Below, in pieces: positions 45,095 to 53,593 of a stretch of DNA of 64,000 bases (the first letter of the stretch is position 1; each line of letters starts with the position of its first letter). The position numbers were made by a program, and so were the translations under genes. The stretch is taken from NCBI GenBank assembly GCA_030645615.1, contig JAUSNB010000053.1:124001-188000 (forward strand), given 5' to 3'. The notes under the pieces were generated by a model that was not told the origin of the DNA, ran no database searches, and saw only the letters and a list, made by a program, of their open reading frames with translations. This stretch comes from Actinomycetota bacterium. Its GTDB lineage: Bacteria > Actinomycetota > Actinomycetes > S36-B12.

Positions 45095-46669
45095 ATGCCA
45101 CGCCCGGACGAGTTCCACGTCTACGACACCACTTTGCGCGATGGCGCCCAGCGCGAGGGCATCTCGTACTCGGTCGCCGACAAGCTGGCTGTCGCCCGGC
45201 TCCTCGACGACTACGGGGTCGGCTTCATCGAGGGCGGGTGGCCGGGGGCACTGCCCAAGGACACCGAGTTCTTCGAGCGGGCGCGCACCGAGCTGTCCCT
45301 GCGGAACGCCGAGCTCGTGGCCTTCGGCGCGACGCGCAAGGCCGGGGTGAAGGTCCAGGCCGACGCACAGGTGAAGGCCCTGCTCGATTCTCACGCTCCC
45401 ATCGTGACGCTCGTCGCGAAGTCCGACGTGCGCCACGTGGTGGAGGCCCTGCGGACCGACCTCGACGAGAACCTGGCGATGGTGCAGGACACGGTCGGCT
45501 TCCTCGTGACCGAGGGTCGGCGCGTGTTCGTCGACATGGAGCACTTCTTCGACGGTTACCGGCACGACCGCGACTACGGAGTGCGGCTGCTCGTCGCGGC
45601 GGCCGAGGCAGGGGCGTCCGTGGGCGTGCTGTGCGACACCAACGGCGGCATGCTCCCGCATGGCGTGTTCGAGGTGGTCACGGACGTCCTGGCGCGATCC
45701 GGGGTCCGGCTGGGCATCCATTGCCAGGACGACACGGGCTGCGCGATCGCCAACACGATGTCCGCCGTCGAGGCCGGTGCCACGCACGTCCAGTGCACCG
45801 CCAACGGCTATGGCGAGCGCACGGGCAATGCCGACCTCTTCGTCGTCGTTCCGAACCTCCAGCTCAAGCTGGGCATCCCCTGCCTGCCCGACGGTCGTCT
45901 GGCCGAGACGGTCCGAATCTCGCATGCCATCGCGGAGATCGCGAACATCGCGCCCAACACCCACCAGCCCTACGCCGGGTGGGCTTCGTTCGCCCACAAG
46001 GCAGGCCTGCACGCCAGTGCGCTGAAGGTCAATGCCTCCCTCTACAACCACATCGACCCCGCGGTCGTCGGCAACGAGCAGAACGTGCTGGTGACCGAGA
46101 TGGCCGGCCGGGCGTCCATCGAGCTGAAGGGTGCCGAGCTCGGCCATGACCTCGCCGGGCAGCCCGACGTCGTCAGCCGAGTCGTCGAGCAGGTCAAGTC
46201 CCTCGAGGCGGAGGGCTGGACATTCGAGGCGGCCGACGCCTCGTTCGAGCTGCTCATCCTCGACGCGCAGGGAGTCGACGTCGCCTTCGAGGTCGAGTCG
46301 TGGCGGACCATCGTCGAGCAGGATGCCGACGGCAAGGTCAAGACCGAGGCGACGGTGAAGGTCCGGATCAACGGGGACCGGATCATCTCGACCGCGGAGG
46401 GGAACGGACCGGTCAACGCCCTCGACCGGGCCATGCGCAGGGCCATCGTTCAGGTCTACCCGGACCTGGATTCCCTTCGCCTGGTCGACTACAAGGTGCG
46501 CATCCTGGATGAGAAGTCCGGAACAGGCGCCAAGACGAGGGTTCTCATCGGTACGTCCGACGGCGTCGATGCATGGAGCACGGTCGGCGTGCACGAGAAC
46601 GTCATCGCCGCGTCGTGGCGGGCGCTGGAGGATGCCGTCAAGTACGGGCTGCTGCGACGGGGCCGTTGA
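45095..46669 (+). CDS. cimA: Citramalate synthase CimA
   Basis: 524 residues of the LeuA/homocitrate synthase superfamily. It condenses pyruvate with acetyl-CoA to citramalate, the first step of threonine-independent isoleucine synthesis. YDTTLRDGAQREGISYSVADKL (residues 10-31) and GWPGALPKDTEFF are typical of the CimA branch (the so-called LeuA-2 clade), not of true LeuA. HCQDDTGCAIANTMSAVEAGATHVQ carries the metal histidine, and a C-terminal LeuA dimer domain gives allosteric control. The ATG at 45095 has only a weak GGA nearby; GGGGAGG is 24 bases upstream. An in-frame TGA at 45077 excludes longer starts. The upstream Ile leader supports this function over homocitrate synthase. Confidence 0.9.
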   Translation: MPRPDEFHVYDTTLRDGAQREGISYSVADKLAVARLLDDYGVGFIEGGWPGALPKDTEFFERARTELSLRNAELVAFGATRKAGVKVQADAQVKALLDSHAPIVTLVAKSDVRHVVEALRTDLDENLAMVQDTVGFLVTEGRRVFVDMEHFFDGYRHDRDYGVRLLVAAAEAGASVGVLCDTNGGMLPHGVFEVVTDVLARSGVRLGIHCQDDTGCAIANTMSAVEAGATHVQCTANGYGERTGNADLFVVVPNLQLKLGIPCLPDGRLAETVRISHAIAEIANIAPNTHQPYAGWASFAHKAGLHASALKVNASLYNHIDPAVVGNEQNVLVTEMAGRASIELKGAELGHDLAGQPDVVSRVVEQVKSLEAEGWTFEAADASFELLILDAQGVDVAFEVESWRTIVEQDADGKVKTEATVKVRINGDRIISTAEGNGPVNALDRAMRRAIVQVYPDLDSLRLVDYKVRILDEKSGTGAKTRVLIGTSDGVDAWSTVGVHENVIAASWRALEDAVKYGLLRRGR

Positions 46670-46680
46670 CCGGCACTCGG

Positions 46681-46692
46681 TAGGGTCGGGCC
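46681..46692 (+). promoter_or_regulatory. Leaderless -10 promoter of the FAH gene
   Basis: TAGGGT at 46681-46686, six bases (CGGGCC), then ATG at 46693. The spacer is the same as at gatC. Confidence 0.65.
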
Positions 46693-47454
46693 ATGCGCGT
46701 GTGCCGGGTTTCCGTGGAAGACGAACTGGCGTACGGCGTGGTCGAGGGCGACGCCGTCGCGCTCCTTGCCGGTCACCCGTTCGGCGAGTTCGCCCCCGAC
46801 GGCCGGGTCCTGCGGCTTGCCGATGTCAGGCTGGTGGCCCCCGTGCTGCCGAGCAAGGTGATCGCCGTCGGCCGCAACTACACCGATCATGCACGCGAGC
46901 TGGGCAACACGGTGCCGGGCGAGCCCATGGTCTTCCTCAAGCCGAGCACGGCCGTCATCGGCCCCGGCGAGCCCATTGCGCTGCCCTGGCAGTCCGAGCA
47001 GGTCGAGCACGAGGCCGAGCTGGCGGTGGTGATCGGCCGGCTGTGCCGGGACGTGCCCGAGGAGCGCGTGCCTGAGGTCGTCTTCGGCTATACGTGCGCC
47101 AACGACGTCACGGCCCGGGACCTGCAGAAGACCGACGGGCAGTGGGGGCGGGCCAAGGGGTTCGACACCTTCTGCCCGCTCGGCCCGTGGATCCAGACCG
47201 ACCTGGACGTCGACGAGGCAGGCATCACCTGCAGCGTGAACGGCCAGGTCCGGCAATCGGGCTCCGGCGCTGAGATGGTGCGCTCCGTACCCGAGCTCGT
47301 CGCGTGGATCAGCTCGGTCATGACCCTCCTGCCCGGCGATGTGATCCTCACCGGCACGCCCGCCGGAGTGGGGCGGATCGTGGCCGGGGACGAGGTCTCG
47401 GTGGCGATTGATGGCATTGGCACCCTTACCAACCCGGTGGTGGATCGTGAGTGA
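46693..47454 (+). CDS. Fumarylacetoacetate hydrolase (FAH) family protein
   Basis: 253 residues. The metal site residues are in [12 protein letters not shown] (about residues 96-107) and [13 protein letters not shown] (about 135), as in FAH-fold hydrolases and decarboxylases that act on C-C bonds of acylpyruvates. [17 protein letters not shown] at about 55 and [11 protein letters not shown] near 217 are family marks. The substrate is unclear; oxaloacetate decarboxylase, acylpyruvase and catechol-pathway enzymes all look alike. The same gene (Rv2993c) lies before gltX in M. tuberculosis. It overlaps gltX by eight bases. Confidence 0.88.
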   Translation: MRVCRVSVEDELAYGVVEGDAVALLAGHPFGEFAPDGRVLRLADVRLVAPVLPSKVIAVGRNYTDHARELGNTVPGEPMVFLKPSTAVIGPGEPIALPWQSEQVEHEAELAVVIGRLCRDVPEERVPEVVFGYTCANDVTARDLQKTDGQWGRAKGFDTFCPLGPWIQTDLDVDEAGITCSVNGQVRQSGSGAEMVRSVPELVAWISSVMTLLPGDVILTGTPAGVGRIVAGDEVSVAIDGIGTLTNPVVDRE

Positions 47455-48925
47455 TGGCCTTGTGCGCGTGCGTTTCTGCCCGTCCCCGACGGGCAATCCG
47501 CACGTGGGAATGGTGCGGACCGCGCTCTTCAACTGGGCCTTCGCCCGGCACACCGGCGGCACCTTCGTCTTCCGCATCGAGGACACGGACAGCGCGCGCG
47601 ACACCGAGGATTCCTACGAGGCCCTGCTCGGGGCGCTGCGCTGGCTGGGGCTGACCTGGGATGAGGGCCCCGAGGTCGGCGGTCCCTATGCGCCATACCG
47701 GCAATCCCAACGACTGGAGCAGTACGCGGACGTCGCCGCGCGGCTGCGTGAATCCGGCCACGCCTACGACTGCTACTGCTCGACCGAGGAATTGGAGCAG
47801 CGTCGCGAGCGCGCCATAGCGGAGAAGCGCGCCCCCGGCTATGACGGCCACTGTCGCGCGCTGACCGGCGGGCAGGTCGAGGCGTACCGCGCCGAGGGCC
47901 GAGCCCCCGTGCTCAGGCTGCGGATGCCGGACCGCGACTTCACCTGGGACGACTTGGTTCGCGGGCCGATCACCTTCGCCGCCGACCAGGTTCCCGACTA
48001 CGTCCTCGTGCGGGCGAACGGTGAGCCGCTCTACACGTTGGTGAATCCCGTCGACGATGCCGCCATGCGGATCACGCATGTCCTGCGCGGCGAGGACCTC
48101 CTGTCGTCCACGCCGCGTCAGATGGCGCTGTACGAGGCCCTTGCGGCCATCGGCGTGAGCGACGGCACCACTCCCCGTTTCGGCCACCTGCCCTACGTCA
48201 TGGGGGAGGGCAACAAGAAGCTGTCCAAGCGCGACCCCGAGTCGTCCTTGCAGTGGTACCGCGACGAGGGGTACCTGCCCGAGGCCCTGCTCAACTACCT
48301 GGCGCTGCTCGGGTGGTCGATGGGGGAGGACCGCGAGTTCTTCGGCAAGGAGGAGATGGCGGCCGCGTTCACGCTCGAGCGCGTGAGTCCGAATCCGGCG
48401 CGATTCGACCTGAAGAAGTGCACGGCCATCAACGGCGACTGGATCCGGGCCTTGGCGATCGACGACCTCACCGCGCGGATCGTGCCATTCCTGGCGCGCA
48501 CCGGCGCCGTGTCGGAGCCACCGACCTCGGAGCAGGCGCGGGTGCTGGCTGCGGCCGTGCCCCTCGTGCAGGAGCGCATGGAGACGCTGGCCCAGTCGGT
48601 CGCCATGCTGGGCTTCCTGCTCGTGGACGATGACGCCCTCGAGCGCGATGCCGCGGATGCGGCCGCCGTGCTGACACCGGAGTCGCGACCCGTGATCGAG
48701 GCCTCGCTCACTGCCCTCGACGGACTCGGCGACTGGTCGGCCGCGGCGATCGAGGATGAGTTGCGCGGGGCGCTCGTCGACGGGCTGGGACTGAAGCCGA
48801 AGCTCGCCTTCGGTCCCGTGCGGGTGGCCGTCACCGGTCGACGGGTGTCGCCTCCGCTGTTCGAATCCCTGGAGATCCTCGGACGTCCGTCGACGCTGCG
48901 ACGGTTGCGGGATTCGCTGGTGTGA
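47447..48925 (+). CDS. gltX: Glutamyl-tRNA synthetase
   Basis: 492 residues. Class I motif is [22 protein letters not shown], with the HIGH element reading HVGM, and [11 protein letters not shown] is the KMSKS loop (about 246). The C-terminal anticodon-binding helices follow. No GlnRS is in the window, and GatCAB is, so this enzyme probably also charges tRNA-Gln with Glu. The GTG start at 47447 inside the end of the FAH gene gives [10 protein letters not shown]; the open frame goes 13 codons further but within the upstream gene. The genes for both its tRNA substrates follow within 270 bases. Confidence 0.96.
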   Translation: MSDGLVRVRFCPSPTGNPHVGMVRTALFNWAFARHTGGTFVFRIEDTDSARDTEDSYEALLGALRWLGLTWDEGPEVGGPYAPYRQSQRLEQYADVAARLRESGHAYDCYCSTEELEQRRERAIAEKRAPGYDGHCRALTGGQVEAYRAEGRAPVLRLRMPDRDFTWDDLVRGPITFAADQVPDYVLVRANGEPLYTLVNPVDDAAMRITHVLRGEDLLSSTPRQMALYEALAAIGVSDGTTPRFGHLPYVMGEGNKKLSKRDPESSLQWYRDEGYLPEALLNYLALLGWSMGEDREFFGKEEMAAAFTLERVSPNPARFDLKKCTAINGDWIRALAIDDLTARIVPFLARTGAVSEPPTSEQARVLAAAVPLVQERMETLAQSVAMLGFLLVDDDALERDAADAAAVLTPESRPVIEASLTALDGLGDWSAAAIEDELRGALVDGLGLKPKLAFGPVRVAVTGRRVSPPLFESLEILGRPSTLRRLRDSLV

Positions 48926-48957
48926 TGCCCTCGGTCAGGCGACCGTCGGCGACCCTT

Positions 48958-48963
48958 TATACT
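48958..48963 (+). promoter_or_regulatory. -10 box of the tRNA-Gln/tRNA-Glu transcript
   Basis: TATACT, 39 bases before the mature tRNA-Gln. No convincing -35 was seen at the usual distance. Confidence 0.5.
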
Positions 48964-49001
48964 CGTCCAGCCAGTCACGGACGCCGAGCGATCGGCGGCC
49001 T

Positions 49002-49073
49002 TGGGGTATGGGGTAATTGGCAGCCCAACTGATTCTGGTTCAGTTAGTCTAGGTTCGAGTCCTGGTACCCCAG
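49002..49073 (+). tRNA. tRNA-Gln (anticodon CTG)
   Basis: 72 nt. Acceptor TGGGGTA (49002-49008) pairs with TACCCCA (49066-49072), discriminator G. The anticodon stem CTGA/TCAG holds the loop TTCTGGT, anticodon CTG. The T-loop GTTCGAGTCC is present. No CCA is encoded. Substrate for GltX, GatCAB and possibly MnmA in this window. Confidence 0.93.
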
Positions 49074-49118
49074 CGACGTGCGGGAGTCTGATGACCCGCC
49101 TGTCATGCAATTCGGCAT

Positions 49119-49191
49119 GGCCCCGTTGTGTAGTGGCCTAGCACGCCGCCCTCTCAAGGCGGTAGCGCGGGTTCGAATCCCGTCGGGGCTA
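49119..49191 (+). tRNA. tRNA-Glu (anticodon CTC)
   Basis: 73 nt. Acceptor GGCCCCG pairs with CGGGGCT (first pair G-U), discriminator A. The anticodon stem CCGCC/GGCGG holds CTCTCAA, anticodon CTC. The T-arm reads CGGGTTCGAATCCCG. No CCA encoded. It lies 45 bases after tRNA-Gln, probably on the same transcript. Confidence 0.92.
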
Positions 49192-49196
49192 CGCGA

Positions 49197-49228
49197 AGAG
49201 GGACCCTCCGTCCGCGGAGGGTCCCTCT
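49197..49228. terminator. Bidirectional terminator between tRNA-Glu and the IclR gene
   Basis: AGAGGGACCCTCCG (49197-49210), loop TCCG, perfect complement (49215-49228), then CTCTTCTT. On the other strand CTTCGCG follows, so it can also end the convergent regulator gene. Confidence 0.8.
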
Positions 49229-49256
49229 CTTCTTGCCGTCCTGCCGAACCTCAAGG

Positions 49257-49958
49257 TCAAGGGGCCAGGGATGCGCTCAGGTCGGCCGCGGCGGCGAGCA
49301 GGGCGGCTAGCCGGGTCCGCGACGGGCGCTGCAGCCGGTCGATCGGCCCGGAGATGCTCAGCGCCGCCACGACGACTCCGGCCCTGTCCCGCACCGGCGC
49401 AGAGACTGATGCCACGCCGGGCTCACGCTGGCCGATGCTGTGCGCGTACCCCCGGGCCCGAACCTGCTCGAGGTCGCTGGCGCTGAACGCGGCCGACCGC
49501 AACGAGGCCGCGCGCTGTTCCGCCGGCAGCCAGGCCGCGAGCACCTGGGCCGCGGAACCCGCCTGCATCGACAGGTACGCCCCGACCGGCACGCCATCGC
49601 GCAGACCCGTTGCGGGCTCGGCAGCTGCGATGCACTGGCGATGTGCCCCGTGCCGCCGGTAGACCTGCGCGCTCACGCCGGTGGCATCCCGCAGTGCCAG
49701 CACGGCCCCCTGTGCCGCACCCAGCAATGGATCGGCCGTCCCGCCCCACCGTTGCAGGAGGGCACCGTGCCGGAAGCGGCCATCGCCGTCACGCTCGAGC
49801 AGGCCGTGATGCTCCAGGGCGACGGCCAGCCGATGGGCGGTCGGTCGAGGGATCCCGGTGCGCTCGACCAGGTCGGCGAGGGAGCCTGGCTCGTCCTCGA
49901 CGGCCGCAAGCAGGGACACGGTCTTGTCAATGACGCCTACGCCGCTACCATTGTCCAC
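49257..49958 (-). CDS. ndgR: IclR-family regulator of leuCD (NdgR/LtbR type)
   Basis: 233 residues. An N-terminal winged helix (SLADLVERTGIPRPTAHRLAVALEHHGLL, about 25-53) is followed by an IclR effector domain. The start VDNGSGVGVIDKTV is the conserved beginning of the NdgR/LtbR group, which controls leuCD and other amino-acid genes in Streptomyces and Corynebacterium. This decides for the GTG at 49958; an in-frame start 24 codons upstream would extend through the operator. It is divergent from leuC with a 61-base gap containing a clear inverted repeat. It should act as dimer or tetramer on that site; the effector is unknown. Confidence 0.88.
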   Translation of the reverse strand: MDNGSGVGVIDKTVSLLAAVEDEPGSLADLVERTGIPRPTAHRLAVALEHHGLLERDGDGRFRHGALLQRWGGTADPLLGAAQGAVLALRDATGVSAQVYRRHGAHRQCIAAAEPATGLRDGVPVGAYLSMQAGSAAQVLAAWLPAEQRAASLRSAAFSASDLEQVRARGYAHSIGQREPGVASVSAPVRDRAGVVVAALSISGPIDRLQRPSRTRLAALLAAAADLSASLAP

Positions 49959-49971
49959 GGAGTGGATAGTG

Positions 49972-49990
49972 CATCTCAAATAGTGAGATG
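49972..49990. promoter_or_regulatory. Inverted-repeat operator between ndgR and leuC
   Basis: CATCTCA, five bases (AATAG), TGAGATG: perfect 7-base arms. It is centred between the two divergent genes (starts at 49958 and 50020), the expected place for the IclR protein to control both. Confidence 0.75.
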
Positions 49991-50019
49991 TCAATGCCGA
50001 ACGATGAAGGCGAGGAACC

Positions 50020-51429
50020 ATGGGACGCACGCTCGCGGAGAAGGTCTGGGACGCGCACGTCGTCCGGCACGCCGAGGGCGAGCCGGACCTGCTCTACATC
50101 GACCTCCACCTCGTGCACGAGGTCACCCGCCCGCAGGCCTTCGACGGACTGCGCGATTCGGGCCGCGTGGTTCGCCGTCCCGATCTCACGCTGGCAACTG
50201 AGGACCACAACGTCCCGACGCAGGACATCGGGCTGCCGATCGCCGATCCGGTGTCGCGCGCCCAGGTCGATGCACTGCGGGCCAACTGCGCGGAGTTCGG
50301 CGTGCCCCTGTATTCGCTGGGGGACGTCGAGCAGGGCATCGTCCACGTCGTCGGCCCCCAACTCGGACTCACGCAGCCCGGCATGACGGTGGTGTGCGGC
50401 GACTCTCACACGTCCACGCACGGCGCGTTCGGGGCCCTGGCCTTCGGCATCGGCACGAGCGAGGTCGAGCACGTTCTGGCTACCCAGACCCTGCCCCTCA
50501 AGCCCTTCAAGACGATGGCCATCACGGTTGATGGCGACCTGCCCCCCGGGGTCAGCGCGAAGGACGTGACCCTCGCCGTGATCGCCAGGATCGGGACGGG
50601 CGGCGGCCAGGGCTACGTGCTCGAGTACCGCGGGTCAGCCATCCGGTCGCTGTCGATGGAGGGTCGCATGACCCTGTGCAACATGTCGATCGAGGCCGGT
50701 GCCCGGGCCGGCATGGTCGCCCCGGACCAGACGACGTTCGACTACCTCGAGGGGCGTCCGCACGCGCCTTCAGGCACGGACTGGGACACGGCGGTCGCCC
50801 ACTGGCGGACCCTGCCCACCGACGACGACGCGACGTTCGACGCGGAAGTGGTGATCGACGCCTCCACCCTGAGCCCGTACGTCACGTGGGGCACGAACCC
50901 CGGCCAAGGGCTCCCGCTCACAGGATCCGTCCCGTCGCCCGACGATGCCCGCGACGAGGTCGAGCGCGTCGCGATCGAGAGGGCGTTGGAGTACATGGAC
51001 CTCGCCCCGGGCACCCCGCTCAGCGAGATCCCCGTGGATACCGTGTTCGTCGGCTCCTGCACCAATGGCCGCATCGAGGACCTGCGGGTCGTGGCTGACG
51101 TGCTGCGGGGCCGCAAGGTCAGCCCGGCGGTGCGCGTGCTCATTGTCCCCGGCTCGGTCCGGGTCCGGCTGCAGGCGCAGGCCGAGGGTCTGGACACGGT
51201 GTTCGTGGAGGCCGGTGCCGAGTGGCGGGAGGCCGGCTGCTCGATGTGCCTGGCCATGAACCCGGACAAGCTCGCGCCGGGCGAGCGAAGCGCGTCCACG
51301 TCGAACCGCAACTTCGAGGGGCGGCAGGGCCCCGGCGGCCGCACCCATCTCGTGTCGCCGGCGGTCGCCGCAGCGACCGCTGTCACCGGTCGGCTCACCG
51401 CGCCTGCCGACCTTTCCCCCGTCGCCTGA
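50020..51429 (+). CDS. leuC: 3-isopropylmalate dehydratase large subunit LeuC
   Basis: 469 residues, aconitase family. With LeuD it isomerises 2- to 3-isopropylmalate, and citramalate to 3-methylmalate. The start [15 protein letters not shown] is typical, [31 protein letters not shown] is a family block, and the [4Fe-4S] cysteines are in [11 protein letters not shown] (about residue 345) and [12 protein letters not shown] (about 405-408). ATG at 50020 has GAGGA. Followed by leuD after 18 bases. Confidence 0.97.
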   Translation: MGRTLAEKVWDAHVVRHAEGEPDLLYIDLHLVHEVTRPQAFDGLRDSGRVVRRPDLTLATEDHNVPTQDIGLPIADPVSRAQVDALRANCAEFGVPLYSLGDVEQGIVHVVGPQLGLTQPGMTVVCGDSHTSTHGAFGALAFGIGTSEVEHVLATQTLPLKPFKTMAITVDGDLPPGVSAKDVTLAVIARIGTGGGQGYVLEYRGSAIRSLSMEGRMTLCNMSIEAGARAGMVAPDQTTFDYLEGRPHAPSGTDWDTAVAHWRTLPTDDDATFDAEVVIDASTLSPYVTWGTNPGQGLPLTGSVPSPDDARDEVERVAIERALEYMDLAPGTPLSEIPVDTVFVGSCTNGRIEDLRVVADVLRGRKVSPAVRVLIVPGSVRVRLQAQAEGLDTVFVEAGAEWREAGCSMCLAMNPDKLAPGERSASTSNRNFEGRQGPGGRTHLVSPAVAAATAVTGRLTAPADLSPVA

Positions 51430-51447
51430 GCCTGATCGGAGAACGCC

Positions 51448-52044
51448 ATGGAGTCCTTCGTCGTACATACCGGCACCGCGGTGCCCCTTCGGCGCAGCAA
51501 TGTCGACACCGACCAGATCATCCCCGCCGAGTACCTCAAGCGGATCACTCGCAGCGGGTTCGAGGACGGCTTGTTCGCAGCCTGGCGCAAGGACCCGGAC
51601 TTCGTGCTGAACCAGCCCGCGTACGCGGGGGCGACCGTCCTCGTGGCCGGTCCTGATTTCGGGACGGGCTCCTCGAGGGAGCACGCCGTCTGGGCGCTGC
51701 AGAACTACGGGTTCAAGGTCGTCCTGTCGTCGCGCTTCGCCGACATCTTCCGCGGCAACTCGGGCAAGGGTGGGCTGCTCACCGCCCAGGTGCCCCAAGA
51801 GGTCATCGAGGCGCTGTGGCAGGCCGTCGAGACCGACCCATCCGTGCCGGTGACGGTTGACCTGGATCGCAGGGTCGTGAGCGCCGGCGAGGTCGTGTCA
51901 GCCTTCGAGGTCGACGACTATGTCCGCTGGCGCCTGATGGAGGGCCTGGACGACATCGGGATCACGATGCAGCGGGCCGACCAGATCGGCGGGTTCGAGG
52001 CATCCCGACCGTCGTACCTGCCGACGACCACCGCGGTGACGTAG
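51448..52044 (+). CDS. leuD: 3-isopropylmalate dehydratase small subunit LeuD
   Basis: 198 residues, the swivel domain that completes the LeuC active site. [25 protein letters not shown] and [23 protein letters not shown] are the family motifs. Start ATG at 51448 has GGAG eight bases upstream (GATCGGAGAACGCC). Co-transcribed with leuC. Because CimA is present the pair likely serves both the leucine and isoleucine routes. Confidence 0.97.
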   Translation: MESFVVHTGTAVPLRRSNVDTDQIIPAEYLKRITRSGFEDGLFAAWRKDPDFVLNQPAYAGATVLVAGPDFGTGSSREHAVWALQNYGFKVVLSSRFADIFRGNSGKGGLLTAQVPQEVIEALWQAVETDPSVPVTVDLDRRVVSAGEVVSAFEVDDYVRWRLMEGLDDIGITMQRADQIGGFEASRPSYLPTTTAVT

Positions 52045-52126
52045 GTCACTCCGGCCGCCCAGCCTCCTCGCGGGGGGCGATTATCGTTGCAGGGCAAGGG
52101 AATGTCCGGCGAGTCGATTTCGTGTG

Positions 52127-52148
52127 GGCATGCCCGGAGGACTAGGTT
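52127..52148 (+). promoter_or_regulatory. hupB promoter with upstream palindrome
   Basis: TAGGTT at 52143-52148 is the -10 box. GGGCATGCCC at 52127-52136, a perfect 10-bp palindrome, ends six bases before it, a place where a repressor or activator could sit. Confidence 0.5.
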
Positions 52149-52155
52149 GAGAGCA

Positions 52156-52191
52156 CCGGCCGTCCGGCCGGCATTAACACCCTCCGGAGGG
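52156..52191 (+). promoter_or_regulatory. hupB 5' UTR structures
   Basis: CCGGCCG/CGGCCGG (52156-52171) forms a hairpin. CCCTCCGGAGGG (52180-52191) is a perfect palindrome that contains the ribosome binding site GGAGGGG, eight bases before the GTG at 52200. Pairing of two RNA copies or local folding could hide the site. Confidence 0.5.
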
Positions 52192-52199
52192 GTTTTCCT

Positions 52200-52610
52200 G
52201 TGAACAAGGCAGAACTGATTGACGCGGTGTCCGCGCGCTTTGACCTGAGCAAGCGCGAGATCACCGAGGTCGTCGAGGCGTTCCTCGACGAGACGAAGAA
52301 GGCCGTCGTGCGTGGCGAGAAGGTCGCTGTGAGCGGGTTCGGCGTGTTCGAGGCGCAGCTGCGCCAGGCTCGCTTGGGCCGCAACCCTCGCACGGGCGAG
52401 ACCGTGAAGATCAAGGCCACCAAGCTTCCGAAGTTCCGCCCGGGCGCGGAGTTCAAGGCGGTCGTGTCCGGCGCCAAGAAGATCGTCGCCAAGCCGGCGG
52501 CGAAGAAGGCTCCGGTCAAGAAGGCTGCTCCGGCGAAGAAGGCCGCTCCCGTGGCCAAGAAGGCCCCGGCGAAGAAGGCCCCCGCCAAGAAGGCCGCTGC
52601 CAAGAAGTAG
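52200..52610 (+). CDS. hupB: HU-family nucleoid protein with lysine-rich tail (HupB)
   Basis: 136 residues. The first 90 are a standard HU fold (MNKAELIDAVSARFDLSKREI, then SGFGVFEAQLRQARLGRNPRTGE for the DNA-bending arm and KLPKFRPGAEFKAVV). Residues 93-136 are repeats of KKAPA/KKAA type, like the histone-H1-like tail of mycobacterial HupB. The tail should bind DNA without sequence preference and compact it. GTG at 52200 with a strong ribosome binding site. As in mycobacteria, it follows leuCD. The tail is encoded by near-repetitive AAG-rich DNA (52480-52610). Confidence 0.96.
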   Translation: MNKAELIDAVSARFDLSKREITEVVEAFLDETKKAVVRGEKVAVSGFGVFEAQLRQARLGRNPRTGETVKIKATKLPKFRPGAEFKAVVSGAKKIVAKPAAKKAPVKKAAPAKKAAPVAKKAPAKKAPAKKAAAKK

Positions 52611-52617
52611 TGCTGTC

Positions 52618-52652
52618 GACGAGGCCCCCGCTCATGGAGCGGGGGCCTCGTC
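52618..52652. terminator. Bidirectional terminator between hupB and cofC
   Basis: 16-base arms GACGAGGCCCCCGCTC (52618-52633) and the perfect complement (52637-52652), loop ATG. It lies between converging genes, seven bases after hupB and ten before the cofC stop. Confidence 0.8.
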
Positions 52653-52662
52653 ACGTCCTGGG

Positions 52663-53496
52663 TCAGGGCAGGGTGATCCCGCCGGCCGGCCGCAGCACGA
52701 CTCGCTGGCCGGGCCGCACCTCTCGGAAGCCCGCCGAGGCCAAGCCTCGTGCCGGCAGCCAATGGAACCGGCCCGATTCCTCGACAACCGACACCGAACG
52801 CCCCCGCGTGCGTGCGACCGTCAGGAGCAGCCCGCCCGGCTCGGCCGCGAGGAGCGCCCGGGTATGCGGTCCGACACCTAGGGCCATGGCGGCCGCGAAG
52901 TCAGCATCGGTGTCGACGTCCCGGCGGGCCGACGCGATCGACGCATCAGGCCCCGTCTCCTCGGCCAGGTCCACGGCCCCGGCGGCCCGGTGGGCAGCGG
53001 CCGAGTCGGGGCCGAACTCGGAGTCGATCGGGACCGAACCCGCGCCGATCCACATGGTTGTGCCGGTGCCGGAAGCATCCGGCACGAATGATGCGCCGGT
53101 CTCGGGTACCGCCCGGAGGACCGCGGCCAGCGCGGATGGGGTCAGGCAGGGCAGGTCCGAGACGATGACCGCCGTATCGGCCGACACCCCCAGCACGGTC
53201 GCCGCCCACGCCGCTGCTGCGTTGATCCCCGGGTGCCCGTCGTCGTCGACTACGTCGCAGCCAAGGGCCTCGGCGGCGGCGGCGATGACCGGATCGGCGG
53301 ACGCCACGACGACTCGAGCCACGGCATCCGTGCACAGGACCGCGCTGGCGGTATCGAGGAAGAAGGCCAGGGCGCGGGACTCGCCCGCCCCCACTCGATC
53401 CGGGTCCAGGCGGGTCTTCGACAGCGACAGGGACTTGACCGGCATGACGACCGTCCAGGACGCGCGGCCGACTGCGCCGGATTGGTCCTGTGTCAC
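52663..53496 (-). CDS. cofC: CofC/FbiD-type phosphoenolpyruvate (2-phospholactate) guanylyltransferase
   Basis: 277 residues of a MobA-like nucleotidyltransferase fold. It activates phosphoenolpyruvate or 2-phospholactate with GTP in cofactor F420 synthesis. VVMPVKSLSLSKTRL (about 16-30) is the nucleotide-binding start; VIVSDLPCLTP (about 110) holds the metal site; PDASGTGTTMW and SARRDVDTDAD (about 189-199) are CofC marks. Typical CofC proteins end near residue 215; this one has about 57 further residues (LLLTVARTRGRSVSVVEE to AGGITLP) I do not recognise. GTG at 53496 is preceded by TTGGAT and six bases. A homologue (Rv2983) lies beside gpsA in M. tuberculosis. Confidence 0.88.
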   Translation of the reverse strand: MTQDQSGAVGRASWTVVMPVKSLSLSKTRLDPDRVGAGESRALAFFLDTASAVLCTDAVARVVVASADPVIAAAAEALGCDVVDDDGHPGINAAAAWAATVLGVSADTAVIVSDLPCLTPSALAAVLRAVPETGASFVPDASGTGTTMWIGAGSVPIDSEFGPDSAAAHRAAGAVDLAEETGPDASIASARRDVDTDADFAAAMALGVGPHTRALLAAEPGGLLLTVARTRGRSVSVVEESGRFHWLPARGLASAGFREVRPGQRVVLRPAGGITLP

Positions 53497-53508
53497 GTCG
53501 TCATCCAA
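53497..53508 (-). promoter_or_regulatory. Possible leaderless promoter of cofC
   Basis: TTGGAT (53508 down to 53503), six bases, then GTG at 53496. It differs from TANNNT at the second position. Confidence 0.35.
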
Positions 53509-53565
53509 TCGCACCCATGGCAGCATCCGGGCAGCGGTCCGACTCCCTCGGGCAGCAAATCCGGA

Positions 53566-53571
53566 TACTCT
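53566..53571 (+). promoter_or_regulatory. -10 box of the acyltransferase-gpsA operon
   Basis: TACTCT, with GGAGGGAG at 53581-53588 and ATG at 53594. Divergent from cofC. Confidence 0.5.
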
Positions 53572-53593
53572 CAAGCGGTCGGAGGGAGCGGTC

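Noticed and set aside
49120-49190. tRNA-Glu starting one base later with GCCCCGT as acceptor
   Set aside because: That register leaves a T-T mismatch at the seventh pair and a T discriminator; starting at 49119 gives seven pairs (one G-U) and an A discriminator.
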